Source: Rhodanobacter sp. C06 (lineage in GTDB: Bacteria > Pseudomonadota > Gammaproteobacteria > Xanthomonadales > Rhodanobacteraceae). Taken from it: a stretch of DNA of 64,000 nucleotides. Positions 21,375-30,494 of this stretch are shown here, one piece after another (position 1 is the first letter of the stretch; each line of letters opens with the position of its first letter). Position numbers and translations under genes: made by a program. The notes beneath the pieces are model-generated. The model had not been told where the DNA came from. It did no database searches and worked only from the letters and a program-made list of their open reading frames with translations. The stretch covers positions 1-64,000 of the forward strand of contig NZ_MUNP01000070.1 in NCBI RefSeq assembly GCF_002001105.1. The letters are read 5' to 3'.

Positions 21375-22748
21375 ATGCACGCACCCGACGACCACGCTGC
21401 CCCACCCCGCCACATCCTCACCCCCAGCACACTGAACCGGCTGGTGCGCGGGCTGCTGGAAGACGCGTTGCCGCTGGTATGGATCGAGGGCGAGTTGTCC
21501 AACGTGGCGCGTCCCGCCTCGGGGCATCTGTATTTCACGTTGAAGGACGGCGGCGCCCAGGTGCGCTGCGCGATGTTCCGCCCGAAGAACGCGGCACTGC
21601 GCTTCAAGCCCGCCGATGGCATGCAGGTGCTGCTGCGCGCACGGGTGGGACTGTACGAGCCGCGCGGCGAATTCCAGCTGGTGGCCGAATCCATGGAACC
21701 GGCCGGCGAAGGCGCGCTGCAACGCGCGTTCGAGCAACTGAAGGCCAAGCTCGACGCCGAAGGCCTGTTCGACCCCGCGCGCAAACGCCCGCTGCCCCGC
21801 TACGCACGGCGCATCGGCGTGATCACCTCGGCCACCGGCGCGGCGATCCGCGACGTGCTGAGCGTGCTGTCGCGCCGCTGGCCGCTGGCCGAAGTGGAAG
21901 TGCTGCCGGTGCCGGTGCAGGGCCGCGAGGCCCCGCCCGCCATCGTGGCCATGCTCGACAAGGCCTCGCTCGCCGCACGCCACGACGTGCTGCTCGTCAC
22001 CCGCGGCGGCGGTTCGCTGGAAGACCTGTGGGCATTCAACGACGAAGCCGTGGCCCGCGCGATCCACGCCTGCGCCATCCCGGTGGTGACCGCGGTAGGC
22101 CACGAGGTGGACTTCAGCATCGCCGACTTCGTCGCCGACCTGCGCGCCCCCACGCCCTCGGCCGCCGCCGAACTGCTGGTGCCCGACGCGCAGACCACGC
22201 TGCGCCACCTGCGCCAACTGCAGCAACGCCTTGCCACGCTGCAACAGCACCGCTTGCAGGCGCTGGGCCAACGTGTCGACCACCAACTCGCGCGCCTGCA
22301 GGCACAACGCCCGCAGGCACGGCTGGCGCGCGACCGCGAACGCCTCGCCCACCTGCAACACCGCCTGCGCGCCGTGCTGCGCGAACGCCGGCAAGGTGAA
22401 CGCACAAGGCTGGATCGCCTGCATGCGCGCCTGCTGGCGCGTCACCCGCAGCAGCGCCTGGCGCTGCTCAAGCAAGGCCTCGCCACCCAATCGCAACGCC
22501 TGCGTCAGGCCATCACGCGCACGCTGGAACGCGAACGTCAGGCACTGCAACAAGCCGCCCGCACCCTGCATGCGGTTAGTCCACTGGCCACACTGGAGCG
22601 TGGCTACGCGATCCTGTTCGATAACGAGGGCAAGGTGCTGCGTTCGGTGCAGGGCGTCGAACCCGGCACCGCGTTGCGCGCGCGGCTGGCAGATGGGGAG
22701 TTGCCGTTGCTGGCAGATAAGCACAAGCCTTCGAAGCCAAACGGATAA
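21375..22748 (+). CDS. xseA: Exodeoxyribonuclease VII large subunit
   Basis: XseA is the catalytic subunit of exonuclease VII, which degrades single-stranded DNA from both ends with XseB. The 457 residues start with an OB-fold ([38 protein letters not shown]). The core follows, with [41 protein letters not shown] and [27 protein letters not shown] long glutamine- and arginine-rich coiled coil spans about 270-400, and the C-terminal cap contains [10 protein letters not shown]. The small-subunit gene is not next to it. Confidence 0.96.
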   Translation: MHAPDDHAAPPRHILTPSTLNRLVRGLLEDALPLVWIEGELSNVARPASGHLYFTLKDGGAQVRCAMFRPKNAALRFKPADGMQVLLRARVGLYEPRGEFQLVAESMEPAGEGALQRAFEQLKAKLDAEGLFDPARKRPLPRYARRIGVITSATGAAIRDVLSVLSRRWPLAEVEVLPVPVQGREAPPAIVAMLDKASLAARHDVLLVTRGGGSLEDLWAFNDEAVARAIHACAIPVVTAVGHEVDFSIADFVADLRAPTPSAAAELLVPDAQTTLRHLRQLQQRLATLQQHRLQALGQRVDHQLARLQAQRPQARLARDRERLAHLQHRLRAVLRERRQGERTRLDRLHARLLARHPQQRLALLKQGLATQSQRLRQAITRTLERERQALQQAARTLHAVSPLATLERGYAILFDNEGKVLRSVQGVEPGTALRARLADGELPLLADKHKPSKPNG

Positions 22749-22848
22749 GTGAGCCTGACCACGTTTTTTGAACGGTGGGGTCGGCGATGGGTGTACGCTG
22801 CACGAGTTCTCACCCGATCCAGCTTGAATCAGCTGTAACGGAGGGTGC

Positions 22849-24138
22849 ATGCACCGAACCGTTGCCGATCCCTCGCTGCGCATGCCGCGCTGGCTGCTTG
22901 TGACGCTGATCCTGCTCGCCCTCTCGGTGTTCATCAATTATATCGACCGCGGCAACCTGGCAACCGCGGCGCCGCTGATCAAGGATGAGCTCGGCCTCTC
23001 GGCGACGCAGCTCGGTTTCCTGCTCACGGCATTCTTCATCACCTACATGCCGATGCAGTTCGTGGTGGGCTGGCTGGCGGATCGCTTCGGTGCCGCCCAC
23101 GTGCTGCTGGCTGGTTTCATCGTGTGGTCGCTCGCGATGGCGTTCACCGGCTTGGCGCACGGGTTCACGACCCTGGTCGCGCTTCGAGTGCTGCTGGGCA
23201 TCGGCGAGTCGGTCTTCTTCCCGACGTCGTCGATCATCATCGCGCGTTGTTTCCCGGAGTCCCGGCGCGGCATGGCCAATTCCGTGGTCATGGCGGGCAT
23301 GGCGTGCGGCCCGGCGTTCGGCATTTTCTTCGGCGGCCTGCTCATCGCGGTCTACGGATGGCGTGCGTTCTTCATCGGCTTCGGGCTGGTCAGCCTGGTC
23401 TGGATCATCCCGTGGCTCGCAATCGCGCAGTCCCGCCTCGTCGAGCATCGCGCTGAAGCAGGCGGAATTCCGCCCGCCACGCGAACCATCCTATGCGAGC
23501 GATCGCTGTGGGGCGCCAGCCTGGGACATTTCTGCGCAAACTATGTCTGGTACTTCGTGTTGTCGTGGATTCCGTACTATCTGGTGCACGAACGCCACTG
23601 GTCGATGACGCAGATGGCGACGATCGGCGGAAGCGCCTATCTGCTGATGGCATTGACGACCATGCTCACCGGCTGGTTCTCGGATCGCCAGATCGCCGCG
23701 GGTGCCTCTCCCACCACAGTGCGCAAATCGCTCCTGGGCGCAGGCTGCGGCCTGGCGGCGGTGTGCATCGTCGGTTGCGCCGTGACCGGCACGGAAACCT
23801 CGGTGCTGCTGCTCTTGCTGGCATGTGCTGCATTCGGGCTGATTTCCCCGAACATCTATGCCGTCGCCCAATCGCTTGCCGGCGCGAGCGCTGCCGGCCG
23901 CTGGGTCGGCATCCAGAATGGCATCGGCAACATCGCCGGACTGGTCGCGCCGTTCCTGACCGGCGTGCTGGTGGATCGCACCGGCAACTTCCTGCTCGCG
24001 TTCCTGATCGCGGCGGCGGTATGCCTGCTCGGAGCAATCGCCTGGATATTCGGCGTCGGACCGGTGGCGCAGATCGATTGGGCACGGCGGCATCGACCGC
24101 CGGCATCGGTGGATCCGACGATCGCATTCACCGATTGA
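22849..24138 (+). CDS. MFS transporter, anion:cation symporter-like
   Basis: This 429-residue carrier has about 12 membrane helices. The first-helix signature INYIDRGNLATAAPLIKDEL and the loop motif GWLADRFGA are typical of the ACS branch of the major facilitator superfamily, which moves organic anions such as hexuronates, glucarate and phthalate. The substrate cannot be read from sequence. The ribosome site is strong (CGGAGGG before the ATG). It stands alone after xseA, with no catabolic genes beside it. Confidence 0.88.
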   Translation: MHRTVADPSLRMPRWLLVTLILLALSVFINYIDRGNLATAAPLIKDELGLSATQLGFLLTAFFITYMPMQFVVGWLADRFGAAHVLLAGFIVWSLAMAFTGLAHGFTTLVALRVLLGIGESVFFPTSSIIIARCFPESRRGMANSVVMAGMACGPAFGIFFGGLLIAVYGWRAFFIGFGLVSLVWIIPWLAIAQSRLVEHRAEAGGIPPATRTILCERSLWGASLGHFCANYVWYFVLSWIPYYLVHERHWSMTQMATIGGSAYLLMALTTMLTGWFSDRQIAAGASPTTVRKSLLGAGCGLAAVCIVGCAVTGTETSVLLLLLACAAFGLISPNIYAVAQSLAGASAAGRWVGIQNGIGNIAGLVAPFLTGVLVDRTGNFLLAFLIAAAVCLLGAIAWIFGVGPVAQIDWARRHRPPASVDPTIAFTD

Positions 24139-24261
24139 CGCCTGGCAACGGCAAGCTGAGCGAGCAGGTGCCGCGCATGAACCAAAAACGGGTCACTTCC
24201 TAGCTGGCCGTTGGACCTGCTCAGATGGGTGCGGACACAGCTTCCACCACCAGACCTCGAC

Positions 24262-24282
24262 GTAGCACATCCGTGCTACATT
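24262..24282 (+). promoter_or_regulatory. Palindromic operator overlapping the toxin-antitoxin promoter
   Basis: GTAGCAC (24262-24268), a four-base spacer and GTGCTAC (24273-24279) form a perfect inverted repeat about 30 bases before the antitoxin start. A TACATT that could be the -10 overlaps its right arm. Ribbon-helix-helix antitoxins normally bind such palindromes in their own promoter, so this is the likely autoregulatory operator. Confidence 0.6.
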
Positions 24283-24311
24283 CACTCTAGGCCCACCATC
24301 CAAGCCCTCCC

Positions 24312-24596
24312 ATGACCACCACGACCATCCGCCTGCCCGACGCCCTGAAATCCCGTGTGGCCGCCGCGGCGAAGCAGATGGGCACCACGCCGCATGGTTT
24401 CATTCTCGAGGCCATCGCCGAGAAGGCCGAGCTTGCCGAGCGCCGCGCCGGCTTCGACGCCGAGGCGGAACAGCGTTACGCCCGCATCGTCGCCACCGGC
24501 AAAACGATTCCGTGGGACACGATGCGCGACTATCTGGAAGGCAAAGCCGCCGGCAACGCCACGCGCCGCCCTTCCCCGCGCAAGCTCGCGAAATAA
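24312..24596 (+). CDS. Ribbon-helix-helix antitoxin (CopG/ParD-like)
   Basis: This 94-residue protein begins TTTTIRLPDALKSRVAAAAK, a short beta strand plus helix typical of ribbon-helix-helix DNA-binding domains (residues 1-45). The charged C-terminal part (EGKAAGNATRRPSPRKLAK) would wrap the toxin. It precedes the ParE-type toxin gene by two bases and follows the palindrome at 24262, so it should repress its own operon. Assignment to ParD or another RHH subfamily is not certain. Confidence 0.85.
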   Translation: MTTTTIRLPDALKSRVAAAAKQMGTTPHGFILEAIAEKAELAERRAGFDAEAEQRYARIVATGKTIPWDTMRDYLEGKAAGNATRRPSPRKLAK

Positions 24597-24598
24597 CG

Positions 24599-24892
24599 GT
24601 GCCCCGCATCGAACTCGCACCCGAGGTCGGCGAGGACTTCGAGCGCATCCTCGATCATCTGGTATCGCACCAGGCCGCACACATCGAAGCCCGGCTGCGC
24701 GAGATTGCCGCCGCTATCGACGTGCTGGAAACCAACCCGCTGATCGGACGACCTGCCGACAACGGCAAGCGCGAGCTGGTGATCGGCAAGGGCCAGCATG
24801 GCTATGTGGCCCTGTACCGCTACGTGGACAGCTTCGACATCGTGTTCGTGCTGGCCGTGCGTGCACAGCGCGAAGCCGGGTTCATGCGTTAG
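24599..24892 (+). CDS. RelE/ParE family toxin
   Basis: This 97-residue protein starts at a GTG two bases after the antitoxin stop. It shows the ParE/RelE pattern: LAPEVGEDFERILDHLVSHQ, then LETNPLIGRPADNGKRELVIG, then the strand GYVALYRYVDSFDIVFVLAVRAQREAGF. ParE-type members poison DNA gyrase, while RelE-type members cut mRNA on the ribosome. The NPLIGRP element and the lack of the RelE catalytic set favour ParE. It is tightly coupled to the upstream antitoxin. Intact length suggests it is functional. Confidence 0.85.
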   Translation: MPRIELAPEVGEDFERILDHLVSHQAAHIEARLREIAAAIDVLETNPLIGRPADNGKRELVIGKGQHGYVALYRYVDSFDIVFVLAVRAQREAGFMR

Positions 24893-25007
24893 CACTTGGC
24901 TGCATCGCCGCGGCGCATTGCCACCGCACGTGGGCAACGCATGACGCCCACTCACGCGCGCTGAACGCAGCATCACGCATCCTGCCGCCTTCCCACGGAG
25001 GTCGTGC

Positions 25008-26651
25008 ATGAAAGCCGCATCGTTGTTCGTGAAGGCGCTGGAAGCCGAAGGCGTGCGCTGCATCTTCGGCGTGCCGGGCGAAGAGAATCTCGATCTGGTC
25101 GAAGCGCTGCGCGAATCCTCGATCAAGCTGATCGTCACCCGCCACGAGCAGGCCGCCGGCTTCATGGCGGCCACCTGGGGCCGGCTCACCGGCGAGGCCG
25201 GCGTGGCGTTGTCCACGCTGGGGCCGGGCGCGACGAACCTGGTCACCGCGGCGGCCTATGCGCAACTCGGCGCGATGCCGATGCTGATGATCACCGGGCA
25301 AAAACCCATCCGCCTGCACAAGCAGGGCCTGTTCCAGCTGGTGGACGTGGTGGACATGATGCAGCCGCTGACCAAGTACACGCGCCAGCTGGTATCCGCC
25401 GCGACGATCCCGGCGCGGATACGCGAGGCGTTCCGTCGCGCCGAGGAGGAGCGCCCCGGCGCGGCGCATCTGGAACTGCCCGAGGACGTCGCGCGCGACG
25501 AGGTGGACGACGCGATCCTGCTGCCCACCGAATACGCACGCCGCCCCTCCCCCGACGACGCCGCGCTGGTGCAGGCCGGCGAGGCGATCAGCCAGGCGAA
25601 GCATCCGATCCTGATGATCGGCGCGGCGGCGAACCGCCAGCGCACCGCGGTGGCTCTGCGCGCCTTCATCGACAAGCTGGGCATCCCGTTCTTCACCACG
25701 CAGATGGGCAAGGGCGTGGTGGACGAGGATCACCCGCTGTGGCTGGGCAACGCCGCGCTGTCCGACGGCGATTTCGTGCACCGCGCGATCGACGCCGCCG
25801 ATGTTATCGTCAACGCGGGCCATGACGTGGTGGAGAAGCCGCCGTTCTTCATGCACAAGGGACGGCGCACGGTGATCCACATCAACTTCGCCACGGCCGA
25901 GGTGGATGCGGTGTACTTCCCGCAGATCGAGGTGGTTGGCGACATCGCGCACACCATCGAGCGGCTCACCGACGCGCTGCAGAAACAGCCGCACTGGGAT
26001 TTCGGCTACTTCGACAAGGTGCGCAAGGCATTCCATGCGCAGCTGCACGAACACGCCGACGACCCGCGCTTTCCGATGCATCCGGTGCGCATCGTCGCCG
26101 ACACGCGCGCCTGCATGCCGGACGACAGTGTGCTGTGCCTTGACAACGGCATGTACAAGCTGTGGTACGCGCGCTACTACCGCGCCCGCCAGCCGAACAC
26201 GATCCTGCTGGACAACGCGCTGGCGACCATGGGCGCCGGCCTGCCCTCGGCGATGGCGGCGAAGCTGGTGCATCCGCACCGCAAGGTGCTGGCGATCTGC
26301 GGCGACGGCGGCTTCATGATGAATGCACAGGAGCTGGAGACCGCGGTGCGCCTCAGGCTCGACCTGGTGATCCTGCTGCTGCGCGACGACGCCTACGGCA
26401 TGATCCGCTGGAAGCAGGCTGACATGGGCTTTGCCGATTACGGCATGCAGTTCGGCAATCCCGACTTCGTCATGTTCGCCGAGGCGCATGGCGCCCACGG
26501 CCACCGTCCGGCCAGCGCCGATGCCTTCCTGCCCACGCTGCGCGCGGCATTCGACGCCGGCGGGGTGCACCTGATCGACCTGGCCATCGACTATTCCGAC
26601 AACCATCGCATTCTCGACGAACAAATCCGCCAGCTGAGCGCGGCGGTCTGA
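25008..26651 (+). CDS. Thiamine diphosphate enzyme, acetolactate synthase large-subunit type
   Basis: This 547-residue protein has the three-domain thiamine-diphosphate fold. The activating Glu47 lies in TRHEQAAGFMA. The TPP motif starts GDGGFMMNAQELET at residue 432 and ends RDDAYGMIRWKQ, with Asp in the usual Asn positions. Acetolactate synthases join two pyruvates. There is no regulatory small subunit nearby, so it resembles catabolic AlsS-type enzymes rather than biosynthetic IlvBN. It overlaps nothing; the aldehyde dehydrogenase starts 13 bases downstream, so they form an operon. The real substrate may be a 2-oxo acid other than pyruvate. Confidence 0.85.
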   Translation: MKAASLFVKALEAEGVRCIFGVPGEENLDLVEALRESSIKLIVTRHEQAAGFMAATWGRLTGEAGVALSTLGPGATNLVTAAAYAQLGAMPMLMITGQKPIRLHKQGLFQLVDVVDMMQPLTKYTRQLVSAATIPARIREAFRRAEEERPGAAHLELPEDVARDEVDDAILLPTEYARRPSPDDAALVQAGEAISQAKHPILMIGAAANRQRTAVALRAFIDKLGIPFFTTQMGKGVVDEDHPLWLGNAALSDGDFVHRAIDAADVIVNAGHDVVEKPPFFMHKGRRTVIHINFATAEVDAVYFPQIEVVGDIAHTIERLTDALQKQPHWDFGYFDKVRKAFHAQLHEHADDPRFPMHPVRIVADTRACMPDDSVLCLDNGMYKLWYARYYRARQPNTILLDNALATMGAGLPSAMAAKLVHPHRKVLAICGDGGFMMNAQELETAVRLRLDLVILLLRDDAYGMIRWKQADMGFADYGMQFGNPDFVMFAEAHGAHGHRPASADAFLPTLRAAFDAGGVHLIDLAIDYSDNHRILDEQIRQLSAAV

Positions 26652-26664
26652 TCCGGAGAAACCC

Positions 26665-28092
26665 ATGCTAGCCAAGACCTATCCCTACTACCTCGCCAAC
26701 CAGCCACAGACGTCGAAGGCGATGCTGGACGTCTACGACAAGTACAGCGGCAAACTGGCCACCCGCGTGGCCATGCCCGACGCAAAAGTCACCGAGAAGG
26801 CGATCGCCGCCGCGGTGAAGGCAGCGAAGCCGATGCGCGAGTTCAAGCCGTGGGCGCGGCAGGCGGTGCTGCAGCACTGCGCAGACCGCTTCAGCGCACG
26901 CCGTGACGAGCTGGCCGAGGCGCTGTGCATCGAGGCGGGCAAGCCGATCAAGGATGCGGCGGGAGAAGTGACAAGGCTGATCGAGACCTTCCGCATCGCG
27001 GCCGAGGAATCCGTGCGCATCAATGGCGAGACGATCAACCTGGAACTCGCCGCGCGCCTGGACGGCTACCACGGCTACACCAAGCGCGTGCCGCTTGGGC
27101 CGGTGTCCTTCATCACGCCGTTCAACTTCCCGTTGAACCTGGTGGCGCACAAGGTGGCTCCGGCGATCGCAGCGGGCTGTCCGTTCGTGCTGAAGCCCTC
27201 GGAGAAGACCCCGATCGGCGCGCTGATCATCGGCGAAGTGTTGGCCGAGACCGACCTGCCGAGGGGCGCGTTCTCCATCCTCACGCTGGACGGTGCGCAT
27301 GCCGCACCGCTGGTGGAGGACGAACGCTTCAAGCTGCTCTCCTTCACCGGCGGGCAGATCGGCTGGGACCTGAAGGCCCGCGCGGGGCACAAGAAGGTGA
27401 CGCTGGAACTGGGCGGCAACGCGGCCTGCATCGTCGACGCGGACCAGGGGCCGAAGCTGGACAAGGTGGTGGAGCGGCTGCTCTTCGGCGCGTTCTACCA
27501 GTCCGGCCAGAGTTGCATTGGCGTGCAGCGCATCTATGCCCACACCGACGTCTACGACGCATTGAAGCGCAAGCTCGTCGCGGCCACGAAGAAGCTCAAG
27601 GCCGGCGACCCCAAGGACAAAAGCGTGTTTCTCGGCCCGATGATCGACGAGGCCGCCGCCGAACGCCTGCACGGCTGGATCATGGAAGCGAAACGGGCCG
27701 GCGGGAAGATCCTCTGCGGCGGCAAGCGCAGCGGCAACATGCTGGACGCCACCCTGATGGAGCACGTGCCGGCCGACGCCAAGGCGAATCGCATGGAGGC
27801 GTTCGGCCCGTTCGCCCTGCTCGCACCGTTCCAGACCATCGACGAGGCTATCGCGATGGTCAACGACTCCGACTACGGCCTGCAGGCCGGCATCTTCACC
27901 GACCGCCTGGAGCACGCGATGCGCGCCTGGGACGAACTGGAACAAGGCGGCGTGGTGGTGAACGACATCCCCAGCTTCCGCGTGGACAACATGCCCTACG
28001 GCGGCGTGAAGCTCTCCGGCCTCGGCCGCGAGGGCGTGCGCTACGCGATCGAGGACATGAGCGAGCTGCGCCTGATGGTGGTGCGGCGATAG
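26665..28092 (+). CDS. NAD(P)-dependent aldehyde dehydrogenase
   Basis: This 475-residue enzyme has the aldehyde dehydrogenase residues Asn154 (FNFP), Glu248 (LELGG) and catalytic Cys284 (GQSCIG). It also has the cofactor-binding LKPSEKTP and the C-terminal NDIPSFRVDNMPYGGVK. The DNMPYGG and SCIGVQR forms resemble phosphonoacetaldehyde or lactaldehyde/glyceraldehyde-3-phosphate dehydrogenases. Its pairing with the upstream TPP enzyme (13-base gap, GGAGAAACCC ribosome site) suggests that one consumes the product of the other, perhaps an aldehyde released by decarboxylation. Substrate unknown. Confidence 0.88.
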   Translation: MLAKTYPYYLANQPQTSKAMLDVYDKYSGKLATRVAMPDAKVTEKAIAAAVKAAKPMREFKPWARQAVLQHCADRFSARRDELAEALCIEAGKPIKDAAGEVTRLIETFRIAAEESVRINGETINLELAARLDGYHGYTKRVPLGPVSFITPFNFPLNLVAHKVAPAIAAGCPFVLKPSEKTPIGALIIGEVLAETDLPRGAFSILTLDGAHAAPLVEDERFKLLSFTGGQIGWDLKARAGHKKVTLELGGNAACIVDADQGPKLDKVVERLLFGAFYQSGQSCIGVQRIYAHTDVYDALKRKLVAATKKLKAGDPKDKSVFLGPMIDEAAAERLHGWIMEAKRAGGKILCGGKRSGNMLDATLMEHVPADAKANRMEAFGPFALLAPFQTIDEAIAMVNDSDYGLQAGIFTDRLEHAMRAWDELEQGGVVVNDIPSFRVDNMPYGGVKLSGLGREGVRYAIEDMSELRLMVVRR

Positions 28093-28125
28093 AGCCCGGC
28101 CGCGACTGCTCCGCTGCGCCGGCGA

Positions 28126-28893
28126 TCAGTTAGCGGGAAGCGTGGCCGCTTCCGGCGAGGCTTCGGCGCGATGCCGCCACGCATACCAGTGGTACAAGGC
28201 CATGCCGGCGTACTCGTGCAGCGCATGATCGGTGAGGCTGAGGTTGCCGGCCAGTGGCAGCAGCGACCACGCGTTGCGCACGTAATCCGCGCGCACCGGC
28301 GTCACCGAGATGCCGAAGTGTCGGAACGCGAACTCCGCGCGCCGCAGGTGCAACGCCGAGCTGACCAGCCAAACCCGCTGGGCGCCGATGCGCGCCAGCG
28401 GCGCGCGCGCGAACTCGGCGTTCTGCCAGGTGGTGCGGCTGCGCGATTCGAGCACCATGTCGGCCGCCGGCAAACCGAGCCGCACCAGCGCGTTGCCGTA
28501 GACCTGCGCCAGCGGCTCGCCCACGGCGTAGGCGTCCCCGCCGCTGACCAGCACCTTGCAACGCCTGCCGGCGGCACGGCAGGCGTTGTACAACGACATC
28601 GTTTCAGCCACCCGCACGTAGCCGGCCTGGCCCGGTTCCGGCGTGCCGCCGGCCGGGTTGTTGGCGTTGGCGGTGAGCAGCACGATCGCGTTGCCGGACG
28701 CCCAGTCCAGCGCCGGGCGATGCGCATACGGCGCCTGCCAGCCGCGCAGCAGCAGATTCGGCACCGGGCCGCAGCCGATCGCGAACACGGCCACCACCGC
28801 CAGCGCCACGCCGGCCAACTGCAGCCGGCGCCGGCCCAGGCGCCCGGCCAGCCAGGCGCAAGCCAGCAGGACGATCAGCGCAAGCAGGATCAT
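28126..28893 (-). CDS. YdcF/DUF218 family membrane protein
   Basis: This 255-residue protein has two N-terminal helices (LLALIVLLACAWLAG and LAGVALAVVAVFAIGCG), followed by a DUF218 domain. Domain features are NAIVLLTANANN, VSGGDAYAVGEP, ESRSRTTWQNAEFARA and VSSALHLRRAEFAFRHFG. Proteins of this family include SanA and YdcF and are linked to envelope integrity. The start is the ATG at 28893, preceded by GGAG at a spacing of five. Upstream in-frame sequence is not protein-like. A second copy lies just upstream on the same strand. Confidence 0.85.
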   Translation of the reverse strand: MILLALIVLLACAWLAGRLGRRRLQLAGVALAVVAVFAIGCGPVPNLLLRGWQAPYAHRPALDWASGNAIVLLTANANNPAGGTPEPGQAGYVRVAETMSLYNACRAAGRRCKVLVSGGDAYAVGEPLAQVYGNALVRLGLPAADMVLESRSRTTWQNAEFARAPLARIGAQRVWLVSSALHLRRAEFAFRHFGISVTPVRADYVRNAWSLLPLAGNLSLTDHALHEYAGMALYHWYAWRHRAEASPEAATLPAN

Positions 28894-28943
28894 GGTTGCT
28901 CCAGCAACGGGCGATGCCGCCATTATGCCGATGGATCGCCATG

Positions 28944-29702
28944 CTACGGCGCGCCCGGCTCCGTCTCCTGCGCGTTCCAGTCCATCGCGTTGTAGACGTG
29001 GTAGCGCAGCACGCCGACGTATTCGTGCAGCGCCAGGTCGGTCACCGCGAAATTCCACGACTGCGGCCACCAGTCCATGCGCTCCTTCAGCCAGTCGCTG
29101 CGCACCGGCGTGGTCGCGATGCCGAAGTGCGCGAAATACAGGCTGGCGCGGCGCAGGTGCGTGGCCGAGGACACCAGCAGCACACGCTGAGCGCCGTAGT
29201 CACGCAACAGCGGCGCGCTGAACTTGGCGTTCTGCCAGGTATTCATGCTGTGCGGTTCCAGCAGCAGGTCGGCGACCGCCACGCCCATGCGTTCCAGCGC
29301 GGCGGCGTATACCGCGGCTTCCGACTCGCCGATGTGCCGGGCGTCGCCGCCGCTCACCTCCAGCTTGCAATCGTTGCTGCTGGCCTTGCATTCGCGATAC
29401 AGCGCCAGCGCCTCGTTGATGCGGCTGTGTGCGGGTTCGCCCGGCTCCGCCGTGCCATCCGCCGCGCGCTGCGCGCCGGCACCCAGCAGCACGATCGCGT
29501 TGCGCGGTGCCCAGGCAATCGCGGGGCGCTGCGCATACGGCCCCTGCAGGCTGCCCAGCAGCCACGCCGGCAACAGGCCGCAACCTTCCACCACGAACAG
29601 CAACACGGCGAACACCAGTGCAGCCTTGCCCGTGCGCCGCCATTTCAACGCGCGCAAGGCCAGCCCCAGCAGCACCAGCACGATCAGCACATTCAGCGAC
29701 AT
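28944..29702 (-). CDS. YdcF/DUF218 family membrane protein, tandem paralogue
   Basis: This 252-residue protein is a clear relative of the next gene: NAIVLLGAGAQ, VSGGDARHIGES, EPHSMNTWQNAKF, VSSATHLRRASLYFAHFG and a shared TDLALHEYVG near the end. Two N-terminal membrane helices (LNVLIVLVLLGLALRAL and AALVFAVLLFVVEGCG) anchor it, with the DUF218 domain probably periplasmic. It starts 50 bases upstream of the second copy and they are probably co-transcribed. The divergent IMPACT gene starts 82 bases away. Confidence 0.85.
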   Translation of the reverse strand: MSLNVLIVLVLLGLALRALKWRRTGKAALVFAVLLFVVEGCGLLPAWLLGSLQGPYAQRPAIAWAPRNAIVLLGAGAQRAADGTAEPGEPAHSRINEALALYRECKASSNDCKLEVSGGDARHIGESEAAVYAAALERMGVAVADLLLEPHSMNTWQNAKFSAPLLRDYGAQRVLLVSSATHLRRASLYFAHFGIATTPVRSDWLKERMDWWPQSWNFAVTDLALHEYVGVLRYHVYNAMDWNAQETEPGAP

Positions 29703-29783
29703 CGGCGCCGGTTCCCATCACGCAAACCGGCAGCCTACTGCAAAGACATGACGCACCGATGTGCATCGCCTACCCTGCACCGC

Positions 29784-30380
29784 ATGAATGCACCGCTGCA
29801 CACCCTCGTCGCCGCCTGTCGCCACGAGGAGTCCATCAAGAAAAGCCGCTTCCTGGCCCAGGCCGCGCCGGCGGCTTCGCCGGAGCAGGCGCTGGCCTTC
29901 GTGCGCGCGGTGTCCACGGCGGATGCCACGCACAGTTGCTGGGCGTACCGCATCGGCCAGGACTACCGCTTCAACGACGACGGCGAGCCCGGCGGCACCG
30001 CGGGCCGGCCGATCCTGCAGGCGATCGAAGGCCAGGGCTGCGACCGCGTCGCGGTGGTGGTGACGCGCTGGTACGGCGGCATCAAGCTCGGCGCCGGCGG
30101 CCTGGCCCGCGCCTACGGCGGCGCCGCGGCGGAATGCCTGCGCAGGGCCGAACGCGTGGCCATCGTGGCGATGGCACGGCTGGGCCTCACCTGCGATTTC
30201 GCGGAACTGCCCTTGCTCAAGGCGCGCCTGCGCGAACTGGGGGCCGAAATCACGCGCGAACAGTTCGGTGCCGATGGCGTGACGATGGAATTCGAGCTGC
30301 CCGCGCAACGCGTCGCCGAGGCCGAGGCGCGCATCGCCGACCTCAGCCGCGGCCGGGTCGCGGTTCGTCGCATGGATTGA
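29784..30380 (+). CDS. IMPACT (YigZ) family protein
   Basis: This 198-residue protein has the UPF0029 N-terminal domain (EESIKKSRFLAQ, THSCWAYRIGQDYRFNDDGE, PGGTAGRPILQAIEGQG, TRWYGGIKLGAGGLARAYGG). A ferredoxin-like DUF1949 C-terminal domain follows (AEITREQFGADGVTMEFEL). The family is widespread and its bacterial role is not settled; the eukaryotic relative IMPACT controls the GCN2 kinase. The ATG at 29784 begins the conserved N-terminus. The open frame further upstream is antisense to the YdcF genes and is ignored. Confidence 0.92.
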   Translation: MNAPLHTLVAACRHEESIKKSRFLAQAAPAASPEQALAFVRAVSTADATHSCWAYRIGQDYRFNDDGEPGGTAGRPILQAIEGQGCDRVAVVVTRWYGGIKLGAGGLARAYGGAAAECLRRAERVAIVAMARLGLTCDFAELPLLKARLRELGAEITREQFGADGVTMEFELPAQRVAEAEARIADLSRGRVAVRRMD

Positions 30381-30494
30381 ACGTCCTGCCGCACCGCCAG
30401 CAAATCGCCACGATCCGGGCTTGAGGAACGCCGATGCGTTGCGCAGACTGCGCGACCACGCACGCGCGACGCGCCGACATCCAAAGGGGAACCC

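Noticed and set aside
28896-30380. Long upstream extension of the IMPACT-family gene
   Set aside because: The extra part is antisense to the YdcF genes and has no homology; the conserved start is at 29784.
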